Source: JAKFVC01 sp040386595 (lineage in GTDB: Bacteria > Planctomycetota > Planctomycetia > Planctomycetales > Planctomycetaceae). Taken from it: a stretch of DNA of 64,000 nucleotides. Numbering within the stretch: the first letter of the stretch is position 1; the number at the start of each line of letters is the position of its first letter. The DNA lies in the NCBI GenBank assembly GCA_040386595.1, contig JAZKFE010000215.1:6400-70399 (forward strand), written 5' to 3'. Shown here one piece after another: positions 53,746 through 62,623 of this stretch. The translations under genes were made by a program, and so were the position numbers. Under the pieces are notes generated by a model. The model was not told the origin of the DNA. It did not search any database and saw only the letters and a list, made by a program, of their open reading frames with translations.

Positions 53746-54510
53746 TTACGGCAGTTCGCGAATTCGTAGGTTCTTGAACTCGATGGGTGCCCCTTCGGAT
53801 TCCAGGCAGAGGTAGCCGGTGGCGGGTTGACAGTTGGTGCCGCCGGAGACTTCTTCACCGTTGACCCAGAGTCGAACTTCGCCGTTGATGGCCCGGACGT
53901 AGTAGTGATTCCACTCGCCGATTCCCTTGCTGAGATTCTTCCGCGGGAAGCTGCGTTCACCGCCGGGGGAGACGGGGGCGAACGGAGTCATCTTCGATTT
54001 GCCGACCGGGAAGACGTCACCATTGGTGGTGAACCAGTCGGGTTTCTTCTTCTGGGATTTCTCGTACTGCTCGGCGTAGCCATGATCCAGAATCTGGACT
54101 TCGATACCGCCGGGGGGAAGTGAATTCGGCTTCAGGCCGGTGAGCGATTCATCAGTCGCCCAGACGAAGATTCCCGAATTGCCGCCTGATTTCAGATGGC
54201 GCCATTCTGCGACCAATTCGAAGTTGGTGATCTTCTTCTTGGATTTAGTGACACCGACGGGGGTCCCTTTGCATTGGATGCCGCCATCCTTAAACGTCCA
54301 GGTGTCCGGATCAGTGTTCACATTTTCGAAATCAGCTTCTCCCAAGGCGGCCCAACCGGGGCCGATGCCATCAATAAACGCCTTCTTCGCTTCTGCGGGG
54401 GCGGCAGCCGGTTTCTCGGCTGTGGTTTCTTGAGCGGTTCCTCGCACCACCGCCAGGGCTGACAGCGCTCCGACGACGACCAGGACTTGATACCGTGCTG
54501 CAGCTCTCAT
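53746..54510 (-). CDS. DUF1080 (3-keto-disaccharide hydrolase family) secreted protein
   Basis: 254 aa from ATG at 54510 with AAGG ten bases upstream. Signal peptide (VLVVVGALSALAVVRGTA), then an Ala/Pro/Lys linker. The DUF1080 lectin-like jelly-roll domain runs from WAALGEADFENVNTDPDTWTFKDGGIQCKG to the end, with the typical ILDHGYAEQYEKSQ and WNHYYVRAINGEVRLWVNGEEV. Known members hydrolyse 3-keto-glycosides in Bacteroides-type pathways. Here it is likely outside the cytoplasm; the substrate is unknown. Gfo/Idh/MocA oxidoreductases that could make 3-keto sugars are elsewhere in the window (33010, 44630), not in an operon with it. Confidence 0.9.
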   Translation of the reverse strand: MRAAARYQVLVVVGALSALAVVRGTAQETTAEKPAAAPAEAKKAFIDGIGPGWAALGEADFENVNTDPDTWTFKDGGIQCKGTPVGVTKSKKKITNFELVAEWRHLKSGGNSGIFVWATDESLTGLKPNSLPPGGIEVQILDHGYAEQYEKSQKKKPDWFTTNGDVFPVGKSKMTPFAPVSPGGERSFPRKNLSKGIGEWNHYYVRAINGEVRLWVNGEEVSGGTNCQPATGYLCLESEGAPIEFKNLRIRELP

Positions 54511-54834
54511 GCAATGTGCCTTGCAAAACAGGGGACAGTTTCCGAGCCAGCAATTTCGCGCGACGGAATGCGAACAACGCATCCGGAGCGGCTCGGAGAA
54601 AACTCATCAAGGATCGCGATTGTAACCCAGTCACGGATCACCGACGAGGGAGCCGCAAGGCAATGTGGATCGCGATGGCAATCAATTTTTGAGAGTCTGT
54701 ATTTTGGCCCGCGAGAGACGGAAGAATGTCGCCGTAGGCGTCAGCTCACGGAAAGGCCCACATCAAAGCAAAAAGCCCGGCTCAGAGAGTCGGGCTTGCA
54801 GGCTTAGAGCACGCGGAAACATTACCGGGAACAA
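54511..54834. other. Intergenic region with terminator
   Basis: 324 bp with the 54768-54797 terminator; no gene. Confidence 0.6.
54768..54797 (-). terminator. Intrinsic terminator after the TPR-like gene
   Basis: On the minus strand AAGCCCG (54791-54797) pairs with CGGGCTT (54773-54779), the stem extending with imperfect pairing, followed by TTTGCTTT. Confidence 0.75.
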
Positions 54835-55296
54835 CTACACCAAACGCGTTTCCGCATTGGCGGGATCCTGCAATGTGCGTACAAATTGCACGAATTCCTG
54901 GGTCAGCCGCAATGACGCGAGATCCGGATCGACGACCAGCTGGCAGTAATCTCGGAAGCCCAGTTGCACCGACCGGCGTAGTTCACGCATGGCGTCTTCG
55001 ACTTGATGCAACAACGCGTAGCTGCAGGCCAAATTGTAGATCGCACAGGGATCATGCGGTCGCAATTGAGCCAACCGTTGATCAATTTGCAGAGTTCGGC
55101 GGTGCCAACCTTTGTCGGCAAACAGCTCGCCCAGACGCATCAACACTTCGACGTAGAAGGGATCACGATTCAGGATCCGCTCGTAGAAGTCAATTTCGAA
55201 GTCGCTTTGAGAGCGTCGAACCAAGTCGGAAACCCGACATTGGTTGCAGCGATACGAGTAATTTGCGGCACCGTCTGAAGGTGGTTGAGTGGACAT
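54835..55296 (-). CDS. TPR-like protein
   Basis: 153 aa. A short N-terminal CNQC sequence is followed by TPR-like helices: FEIDFYERILNRDPFYVEVLMRLGELFADKGWHRRTLQI, and CAIYNLACSYALLHQVEDAMRELRRSVQLGF. The final part (DPDLASLRLTQEFVQFVRTL) is the DxxL-type end seen in planctomycete TPR-tail proteins. Probably cytoplasmic and protein-binding. Has its own terminator. Confidence 0.8.
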   Translation of the reverse strand: MSTQPPSDGAANYSYRCNQCRVSDLVRRSQSDFEIDFYERILNRDPFYVEVLMRLGELFADKGWHRRTLQIDQRLAQLRPHDPCAIYNLACSYALLHQVEDAMRELRRSVQLGFRDYCQLVVDPDLASLRLTQEFVQFVRTLQDPANAETRLV

Positions 55297-55920
55297 CTGC
55301 GCGCGTCTCCGACGGGACTCAGGAGTGAATTACTTTGTCCTAGGATGGATCTGAGACACTTTGCAAGTCGAGGAAAAATGGCGGAAACGTTGAGCCCGCT
55401 TCCGAATCGAATTGACAACTTCGATTATAGCGCTCGCAAACTTCATGACAACCACAACTGCAACAGACATTTCGGCAATTCAGTCAAGTTGCTACCAAAT
55501 GGTATTGCCAAAAAGCCTCGTAAATGGCACGAATTGGTCTCGAGTGCCGCAGATTGCACCAGACCAATAACCAGACCAATTCCGATCGTGGGTTGAGCAA
55601 AGTGGTCGATGTGACCGGCAGATGTTGGCAATAAACACGAAAAAAGCCTGCTTCCACAGGGGAAGCAGGCTTTATCATCGATAGCCCGAATCAGATCTCG
55701 CATCTTGCAACATCCCAAGGATGCCACAATGAAGATCCGGGCAAGATTCTATCGCGACTGACCAGGACTTCTGGGACACCGATAAATGACTCGGCGGCCA
55801 GTTATGTTTTAGGGTCAGTCAGACGGTCAGAGGAGAGGTTTTCGAAACGCATCGGGTTGAGAATGTCTCAATCCAATGCCCACGAAATGCACATCTCGCG
55901 ACTGGCCGCCCATAGGCTAT
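55297..55920. other. Intergenic region with terminator
   Basis: About 620 bp without a gene. A strong hairpin lies at 55638-55673. Confidence 0.55.
55638..55673 (-). terminator. Strong hairpin terminator downstream of the acidic-protein gene
   Basis: AAAGCCTGCTTCC (55643-55655) pairs with GGAAGCAGGCTTT (55661-55673), 13 bp. On the minus strand it runs into TTTTTTCG. It is about 250 bp past the acidic-protein gene, so that gene has a long 3' UTR or a small transcript ends here. Confidence 0.8.
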
Positions 55921-56226
55921 TTAGTAATCTTCGTCGTCTTCTGATTCGTCGAGGTCTTCGTCGTCCTCGAAGTCATCTTCCTCTTCGAAGTCATCGTCGT
56001 CTTCAAATTCGTCTTCGTCTTCGAAGTCGTCATCGAAGTCTTCGTCTTCGAGTTCATCGTCCTCGAGTTCGTCGTCTTCGAATTCTTCGTCTTCGTCAGC
56101 TTCCAGGCGCAGTTCGTCAGCCACGTCGACGTTATCGACGGACCAAGAACCACTGTGATCGAGTTCCCCGATCACGGTTAAACCCAATTCAATCACTTCG
56201 CGTTCCATGAAGCTCGCAATCGCCAT
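55921..56226 (-). CDS. Strongly acidic small protein
   Basis: 101 aa from ATG at 56226 (GAGGTGG upstream). The first 45 residues (MAIASFMEREVIELGLTVIGELDHSGSW...VDVADELRLEADEDE) are ordinary. From about 46 to the end almost every residue is D or E with phenylalanine or leucine at intervals (EFEDDELEDDELEDEDFDDDF). The coding DNA is a GAA/GAC/GAT microsatellite-like run. Likely intrinsically disordered; nothing known of the function. It could bind cations or basic proteins. Confidence 0.65.
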   Translation of the reverse strand: MAIASFMEREVIELGLTVIGELDHSGSWSVDNVDVADELRLEADEDEEFEDDELEDDELEDEDFDDDFEDEDEFEDDDDFEEEDDFEDDEDLDESEDDEDY

Positions 56227-57055
56227 CTTGCATCCACCTCGTATGCGTCGTCTATAAGTTCGGAGACGAAACAGCACCTAGTTCAGTCAATCCGTTCGCG
56301 GTACCAGCACCGGGAACAAGTTCGTCCAATCAACACAAGTCGATGTTCTGGCAGGCCAGAAATCACCACCACCTCAAGTGGAAACCCTGTATTGTCAATT
56401 CTTGCAACCGAGGCTGCACGGAAACCTGTCCCCACGTGCGTGATTCACGATTTCACAAGCAGCTTTAGTCGTCATTTCATCGTTTGTCAAGCACTTTTTT
56501 TCTGCCGCATTCGATTTCAGGTTCACCAAGGAACCGCAATTGAATTTAGGCAGGTTCGCGGAAAAGTATCCCTCCCCGTGGATGATGTCAACACACGAAT
56601 CCGGAAGAATTTGCCTTTTTCGACGTGATTGTCAGTTACCGACTTCCGTGAGGTTCTCGCCCGATTGGATATCGGCCAGAAAAACCAAGTTCGCCAGAGC
56701 GTTTGCCCACTTTAAAACGGAGCGGCAGACCAACGCTGTTTTTATCGGAAGTGTCGCTACAATCCGTCGAAAACAAGGGCTGGACACTCGCGAAATTTGT
56801 TGTTGATCTTCGGCAACACCGAGTAGGCCATTGGACATACCGACTGCCGCCCCCGTTAAAATTTCGAGTAGTCGTCCCCGTTAGGGAATGCCGTGACCGA
56901 TTTTGAACCCTTGGGAGGGTGAGGCTCCTGCCGAACCGCTACCGTCTTTCGACACTCAGTAGGCCCCGCGGTTCGGCGGGAACCTCACCCTCCCGATAAT
57001 TCGAATCAAGACGAATTCCAGATCGCATTTAAAAAATCAGCATAAGGAGCCTGCC
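56227..57055. other. Intergenic region upstream of the mutase gene
   Basis: About 830 bp. It has no convincing gene; family B copy 4 is at 56913-56994, and AAGGAG precedes the next start. Confidence 0.5.
56913..56994. repeat. Dispersed long-hairpin repeat family B, copy 4
   Basis: Arms 56913-56940 and 56967-56994 pair along 28 bp with several mismatches. The loop differs from the other copies, while the 3' tail (to 57027) matches that of copy 1. Confidence 0.88.
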
Positions 57056-58408
57056 GTGCCGCAGCGTATTCTGAGTATCTCGGGCCTGCGTGGCATCGTG
57101 GGTGATGGATTAGAGCCGACTTATCTAGTGGAGTTCGCGGCCGCCCTGGGGACGCTGATCCAAGGGGGGACCGTTGTGGTCGGCCGCGACGGGCGATCGA
57201 CCGGCCCGGTCGTGAAACAGGCTGTCCTGGCGGGACTGCAGTCTGTCGGGTGTAGCGTTTTGGATGCCGGAATCGCCTCGACCCCGACGGTTGGCGTGTT
57301 GGTGCAGCATTTTGCGGCAGCTGGCGGCATCCAGATTACGGCCAGCCACAATCCGATCCCGTGGAATGGCCTGAAGCCCTTTTCTCCGCAAGGCTCGGTC
57401 TTCGACGAAGCGACTGGTCAGAAATTGATCGGACTGTTGGATTCGAAAAAATTTGATTATGTCGGTTGGAACAAGATTGGAGCGCTGGACACTCTGGTGG
57501 ACCCCAGTGCCCCACATCTCAATCGGGTTCTGCCGTTAGTCGACGTGGCGGCGATTCGGAAGCGGCGGCTGAAAGTCGTGCTGGACTGCAACCACGGAGC
57601 CGGATCCATCCTGGGGCCCCGCTTGCTGGAGGAACTAGGCTGCGAGGTGCATATTCTCGGGGGAACTCCCGATGGCCAGTTCGAACATATTCCGGAACCT
57701 ACGCGAGAAAACTGCGAAGGTCTGTGTGAGGCGGTGCGACAGTTGGGTGCGGATGTGGGATTTGCCCAAGACCCCGACGCCGACCGTCTGGCGATTGTGG
57801 ATAACACCGGTCGCTACATCGGTGAGGAACTGACTCTCGCCCTGTGTGCCGATTTTGTGTTGGCGCGAACTCCCGGCCCAGTGGTCGTGAACGGTTCCAC
57901 CAGCCGGGTTTCGGCCGACATTGCGGCGAGGTACGGTTGCCCCTTCTATCGCTCGTACGTTGGGGAAGCACATGTTGTGGCCAAGATGCGAGCCGTGGGG
58001 GCCATCATTGGAGGTGAAGGCAACGGGGGCCTGATCGAACCGCGCGTGGGGTATGTTCGCGATAGCTTCGCGTCGATGGCGTACGTGGCAGCCGGATTGG
58101 CGGCCCGTGGCGGCGATTTGGCCGCGTGGGTGGATGAACTGCCCCGGTACAGCATCGTGAAGGATAAGTTGACCTGTCCCCGGGAAGCGGTCACCGCCGC
58201 CTGTGCTGCACTCCGGAAGCACTATGGCACCGCCACGGTCACTGAAGGCGACGGCTTGCGGCTGGACTGGGGCGATCGCTGGGTGCAAGTGCGGGCCAGC
58301 AACACCGAGCCCATCCTGCGCGTCATCGCCGAGGCTCCGGAAGAGGGAACCGCGGTGGCCTTGTGCCAGGAAGCGATTGGTTTAGTCCGGGATGCTGTAG
58401 CGAAGTAA
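57056..58408 (+). CDS. glmM: Phosphoglucosamine/phosphomannomutase
   Basis: 450 aa alpha-D-phosphohexomutase from GTG at 57056 with AAGGAG upstream. Active-site serine S97 is in TASHNPIPWNG, the metal loop is DPDADR (near 241), the sugar-binding loop is GGEGNGG (near 322) and the phosphate-binding SNTEPILR is near 420. The GEGNGG loop is the variant seen in archaeal-type GlmM-like enzymes, not GGEQSGH of classical bacterial GlmM. Substrate may therefore be glucosamine- or mannose-phosphate. Because a mannose-1-phosphate guanylyltransferase is 0.7 kb further on, mannose use is quite possible. Confidence 0.85.
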   Translation: MPQRILSISGLRGIVGDGLEPTYLVEFAAALGTLIQGGTVVVGRDGRSTGPVVKQAVLAGLQSVGCSVLDAGIASTPTVGVLVQHFAAAGGIQITASHNPIPWNGLKPFSPQGSVFDEATGQKLIGLLDSKKFDYVGWNKIGALDTLVDPSAPHLNRVLPLVDVAAIRKRRLKVVLDCNHGAGSILGPRLLEELGCEVHILGGTPDGQFEHIPEPTRENCEGLCEAVRQLGADVGFAQDPDADRLAIVDNTGRYIGEELTLALCADFVLARTPGPVVVNGSTSRVSADIAARYGCPFYRSYVGEAHVVAKMRAVGAIIGGEGNGGLIEPRVGYVRDSFASMAYVAAGLAARGGDLAAWVDELPRYSIVKDKLTCPREAVTAACAALRKHYGTATVTEGDGLRLDWGDRWVQVRASNTEPILRVIAEAPEEGTAVALCQEAIGLVRDAVAK

Positions 58409-58417
58409 AACTCGGCA

Positions 58418-58915
58418 TCAATCCGACAGGGCGCCTGGATCTGCGAGACGTTTGCCTTCGAGGTAGCCTTGCAGGATGACCTGCGCTGCGAGCATATCCA
58501 GGCGTGCCTTTCGCTTCTTCTTCGTGAAGGAGAGATTCATCAGATGCTCTTCAGCGAAGGCTGACGAATAGCGCTCGTCGGAATACGCGATGGGGAGCTT
58601 TGTGATTTCTTGCAGCCAGGCTCCGAAGGCCTTGGATTCTCGCGATTTCTGGCTTTCGTCCCCGCTGAGATGCACCGGTAGCCCCACTACGAGTCCCGTG
58701 ATGCGGTACTCGGAGACCAGTCGCAGCACGCATTTGGCATCGATGGCGATGGTCTGACGCGTGTAGTTTTCCACCGGGCTGGCGATTGTCTGTTCGGCAT
58801 TGCAGACGGCGAATCCCAGTCGTTTGGTGCCGTAGTCGACCCCCAGAAGTCGCCCCATCGTCGGGACGGCCGGTTCGAGAGGTACGGCATCAGGAATGGG
58901 TTCGGGAGTCTGCAT
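58418..58915 (-). CDS. ruvX: Holliday junction resolvase RuvX (YqgF)
   Basis: 165 aa RNase-H-like fold. The motif GVDYGTKRLGFAVCN contains the first catalytic aspartate; ITGLVVGLPVHLSGDESQKS, the glutamate-bearing SDERYSSAFAEEHL and the closing LDMLAAQVILQGYLE segment follow in the usual order. It processes recombination intermediates or pre-rRNA ends. Its stop codon is 9 bp from the end of the convergent mutase gene. Confidence 0.9.
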   Translation of the reverse strand: MQTPEPIPDAVPLEPAVPTMGRLLGVDYGTKRLGFAVCNAEQTIASPVENYTRQTIAIDAKCVLRLVSEYRITGLVVGLPVHLSGDESQKSRESKAFGAWLQEITKLPIAYSDERYSSAFAEEHLMNLSFTKKKRKARLDMLAAQVILQGYLEGKRLADPGALSD

Positions 58916-58996
58916 AACAAGTCATCAATCACGGGAGAAAAAATACGCGGAGCGGGGTGATTGTAGCATCCAGGTGCCTGAGGTTCTCAGATTCGT

Positions 58997-59056
58997 GGGT
59001 AGCCCAGATTCTTGAATCTGGGTGAGCGGAGCGAACAAGAGGTTGCGGCTCCTTCG
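58997..59056 (+). repeat. Dispersed palindromic repeat family A, copy 4
   Basis: Same unit as 10604-10680. The spacer between the arms is TT instead of TC, while both arms (CCCAGATTC / GAATCTGGG) are unchanged. Confidence 0.9.
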
Positions 59057-59094
59057 GTTTTCGATATCTGGTGGGGTCTGGGGTCTGCGCAGGG

Positions 59095-59132
59095 TACTGC
59101 GCCGTTGTGATCGCGGAGCGATCAACGACTTT
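59095..59132 (+). repeat. Hairpin repeat family F, copy 3 (with compensatory change)
   Basis: GATCGC-GGA-GCGATC stands where copies 1 and 2 have GTTCGC-GGA-GCGAAC. Both arms changed together, so base pairing is kept. The flank TACTGCG and the tail AACGACT are shared. Confidence 0.75.
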
Positions 59133-60210
59133 ACAAGTACTGATTCAGCCCGCGGCGTTCCAGTTCGGAGACGAGGTCACGGATGCTGTTTTCGTTCGCT
59201 TTAGAAGCCACCAATGTTGCGTCTGGAGTGTGGACAATGATTAAATCTTCCACCCCCAGCGTGGCCACTAAATGGTTCTCGGTGGTGCGAATCACACAGC
59301 CGTGAGTCTCGACCCCGCAATGCAGGCCACTGATGGTATTCCTCTCGGTGTCGATCCCCAGCAAGCGTTGTAGTGCCAGCCAGCTGCCGACGTCGTCCCA
59401 TTCGAACGGGGCTTCTAGCACGACGACATCGCGAGCTTTTTCCAGTACGCCATGGTCGATGGAAATCGACGTCAGCTGAGGGAATTCTGCGGCGAGAGCC
59501 TGGTCCCAACCGTCTGTCTGACTGCGGGCCACGATCCGCTGCAAGCCCTCAAAAATGGCCGGCTGGAATTCTTCCAGGGCCTTCAGGATGGCTGCCGCCT
59601 TCCAGACGAAAATGCCGCAGTTCCAGTAGTGTCGGCCGCTTTGCAGGAATTCTTCAGCGATGGCCCGTGACGGCTTCTCGCGAAAGGCACCCACTTGGAA
59701 GGCTTCACGCTCGGTATGTGCAGCACCGCGCTCGATATAGCCGAAACCGGTGGCCGGATAGGTGGGGGGAACGCCGAACAGCACAAACGTGTCGGGCGAG
59801 CGATTGACGATGGTTGCGGCTCGTTCCACGGCATCACGAAAGACCGAGACCGGATGGATGACATGGTCGGCGGGCAGCACGACCATGACGGCATCAGGAT
59901 CGGTCTGCAGGAGCTGAGTGGCCGCCAGGCCGATGCACGGGGCGGTATTCCGTCCGCATGGTTCGACGAGGATCTGTGAGTTTTCCAGTTCGGGCAGTTC
60001 CCGTGCGACTTCCGCCGCCTGGACCGCGTTGGTGACGATCCGGACTCGGGACAGCGGAATCCACGGAGTGCAGCGTTCGACCGTGGTCTGCAGCATCGTT
60101 CGCGGACCGGCCAGGGTCAGGAATTGCTTGGGTAGCATCCGACGGCTGGCGGGCCAGAACCGGGTTCCACTCCCGCCCGCCATGATCACGGCGTAGAGGG
60201 TATTGCGCAT
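59131..60210 (-). CDS. manC: Mannose-1-phosphate guanylyltransferase
   Basis: 359 aa single-domain nucleotidyltransferase making GDP-mannose from GTP and mannose-1-phosphate. Signature GGSGTRFWPASRRMLPKQF at 12-30; VLPADHVI near 115; FREKPS near 175 with the sugar-binding lysine; EWDDVGSWLAL near 273. There is no C-terminal isomerase domain, so it is the one-function type. Upstream (minus strand) is the HTTM protein gene. GDP-mannose feeds surface glycans. Confidence 0.92.
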   Translation of the reverse strand: MRNTLYAVIMAGGSGTRFWPASRRMLPKQFLTLAGPRTMLQTTVERCTPWIPLSRVRIVTNAVQAAEVARELPELENSQILVEPCGRNTAPCIGLAATQLLQTDPDAVMVVLPADHVIHPVSVFRDAVERAATIVNRSPDTFVLFGVPPTYPATGFGYIERGAAHTEREAFQVGAFREKPSRAIAEEFLQSGRHYWNCGIFVWKAAAILKALEEFQPAIFEGLQRIVARSQTDGWDQALAAEFPQLTSISIDHGVLEKARDVVVLEAPFEWDDVGSWLALQRLLGIDTERNTISGLHCGVETHGCVIRTTENHLVATLGVEDLIIVHTPDATLVASKANENSIRDLVSELERRGLNQYL

Positions 60211-60348
60211 GATATTTTTTCTACGCGGTTACGAATGAAAAATGGGGAGTGTGGTGGTTCATCATGGCAGCTCCAACGATGAGCGGTTGGTTCTCGAGGC
60301 GGCCCAGGATGACGTCTTTCTGAAGCTGACGATCTCGAAACACACGTC

Positions 60349-62200
60349 TCATTTTTTGGCTGTTGAAGGTGTCGTTCGAGCGAATGTTTTCTGGTACCAG
60401 CGTTCGTCTTCCTCGGAGAAACCGGGCAATTTGATCGGTTCACCCTGGCGACGATCCTTTTCGGGAACGATGTCGTACTCTTGTTCCAGTTCCATTCGTC
60501 GGCGGATGGCCCATTCTTTGGCCGATGCAATTCGCTCGGAAACGGGAGGGAGTTCGGGGCTCAGTCGGGCCAGCTTCTGGGCCAAGGCGTTGACCGTTGG
60601 GATGTTGAGCAGATCAAAGTCTTCTTGGTCGCTCAGCATACGTTGAGCCGGTCGATGATTTAATTTGACCAGCAAATTGGCGTGGACTTGGACCTCTTCC
60701 TTCAGCTGTTCGCTGAGGACCTGGCCAATGCGATGTGCGTATTGCCGAATGAGTTCCGGCCGTTGGACCAGTTGCTCATATTGGTGTGTGGCCAATCGCA
60801 ACCGAACGCTGGCGCGGTGGTTGATGAAAATTCGCTCGGCTTCGGCGTCGGGCAGTTTTAACGCCTCGATCCGTGCCCCACGGGTTTCCTCAGGTCCTGA
60901 GACCAAGTCCTTCAAAAAACCTTCGGACAGGCCCATGCTTTCCAGTTGCTCATCGGTGTAGAAGATGGCCTGCGGTACTGGGAATTCATCCGTCGGATCG
61001 AGCGGCCAGCGGAGTTCTTGGCTCGGCTGGATGACCGACATTTTGAGTTCGCACTGTTTGTCGCGGTGCTGGCCGCGCCAGGCAAATGTCGAAGCCAGAT
61101 CGGTCCAGTCGGGCCGCGCTTCAAGAGTGACATACCGGACCGGCATCCAACATTGCAGAACCATCCAGACTGCGACCGCCCAGCGGGCCGACGTGGGGAA
61201 AGTCTCCACCGGCGAAGTTGGGATTGGGTCTGAAAATTTCCGGGTGGAAGATTTGGCCTGGGCTTCACCGACCAGCGGCGTATCGTCGAACCAGCTGACG
61301 CAGGCATCGACCAGCCGCCCCAGTTTGCAGAGTAATNNNNNNNNNNCGCGACAGCCAGGTGGACAGGGCCAATCCCCAGCTGCGCCACCGAGCGGAATCG
61401 CAAAAGACGAGGCTCAAGCCGGTCAAGAACCAGGGAGAGACACTCAGATGGAAGGCGAACTGGTCCCACACATGGAACAACGCCACGATGACCAGCGCGA
61501 AGCCACGTGTCCGTTTCCAGCACAGACCCGGTATCAGGGCGAGATACAGCACCGGAATCAGCCGGGCGAGCCACAGGACCAAGCTCGGGTGCCCGGCGAA
61601 GATCGCCGCGGCGCGGTTGTCGGCTTCGGTTTCGGCCCAGGCAATGAGGGGGGCACCGCTCAGCCAGTCGCTGTTCAACATCGAAATGGCGAAAAAGAAG
61701 TACACCAGAGCGAGCTGCGTGCGGACCAGTTCGACTGTCCAGGCCGGTACCTGAGTTCGCTTTTCTCGTACTACATAAGCATCTACCGACGCCCAGCGGT
61801 TGGTCGGCAGCCAAGCCACCAGCACTGACATCAGGCAGACGAGATAGGCATGATCGGTATAGTTCGCGGCATCGATCAGGAACCAATAGATATAGCCAGC
61901 CGCCATCAGGCTGGCCGTCCAACGGGTTCGCCAGCCAATGGCGACCATGCCGGCGATAATGGCCAGTGTCCACACAAAGACTTGTGGCATTAGGCCTTGT
62001 GGCGGGCCAATCCATTCAAATAGGGCATATTTGAAATGAATCTGAGGATCTACAATCAATTCGGCCAGGCTGTCATTGAACCAGACGCCCAGCATTTCCA
62101 GCAGCACGCAGAGAGCGACCAGGATCCGCACGAGACCCAGTCCCGCACCGTCTGTCTCGCCTTGCCAGCGCTCCCGTATGGAATCAATCAAACGCAACAT
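60349..62200 (-). CDS. HTTM / vitamin-K-carboxylase-like membrane protein, interrupted by an assembly gap
   Basis: A horizontally transferred transmembrane (HTTM) domain, the fold of vitamin K-dependent gamma-carboxylase, occupies 62200 to the gap at 61337-61346, with about six to eight helices (GLVRILVALCVLLEMLGVWFN, VFVWTLAIIAGMVAIGW, LVIVALFHVWDQFAF). Past the gap the frame resumes at 61335 (LLCKLGRLVDACVSWFDD) and runs to 60349 with a C-terminal part containing EARPDWTDLASTFAWRGQHRDK, similar to the VKGC W-T-G-FSW-R motif. The frames join when the gap length is a multiple of 3, so the gene is probably one ORF of about 617 aa. Bacterial members have no confirmed substrate. Confidence 0.82.
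61337..61346. other. Assembly gap (10 N)
   Basis: This breaks the HTTM gene. The frames either side agree only if the true length is a multiple of 3 (for example 9 or 12). Confidence 0.93.
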
Positions 62201-62623
62201 CTGCTCGGAACACCTTGTTGAAGGTTAAAAACCTCACGCCCGGAAGCGACGGCAATTCAGCAGCCGGAATGAGCGTACCGGCACTTTGATCTGCGATCGG
62301 CGGACCTGCAATCCCAATTCAGTCGTCTAACGTGTGGCGGTGGCATTGGGAATGCCTCACCTCGCATCATAATCGACACGGGCTGGCCGTCCGCCAGCGG
62401 GACTCGTCCGCTTATCCTATGGGATCGACTCATCCGGACTAAAGGATGGGATTGTAGCAAAATTGCGGGTCGAGCGGGCGTTGCCGGAGCCAGGGTGAAA
62501 GCGGGAATGATCTCACGCAAAGGCGCGAAGGCGCCAAGATGCAGAACGTTTTGTTCTGGTGAGTGTTCGGATTTTTGCGCCTTGGCGCCTTTGCGTGAGA
62601 TACTCGCGTAATCGCGAGCCGGC
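62201..62623. other. Intergenic region with a long hairpin
   Basis: No gene. Contains hairpin G at 62510-62601. Confidence 0.5.
62510..62601. repeat. Long inverted repeat G
   Basis: Left arm ATCTCACGCAAAGGCGC... (62510-62538) pairs with right arm ...GGCGCCTTTGCGTGAGAT (about 62577-62601), about 25 bp with one mismatch, and a loop of about 40 bp. The AAGGCGC unit repeats within the arms. It is just downstream of the 62624 gene. Confidence 0.85.

Noticed and set aside
61265..61346. C-terminal end of the HTTM frame (ITLQTGAAGRCLRQ...)
   Set aside because: This is read in the wrong frame after the gap. The correct frame continues to 60349.
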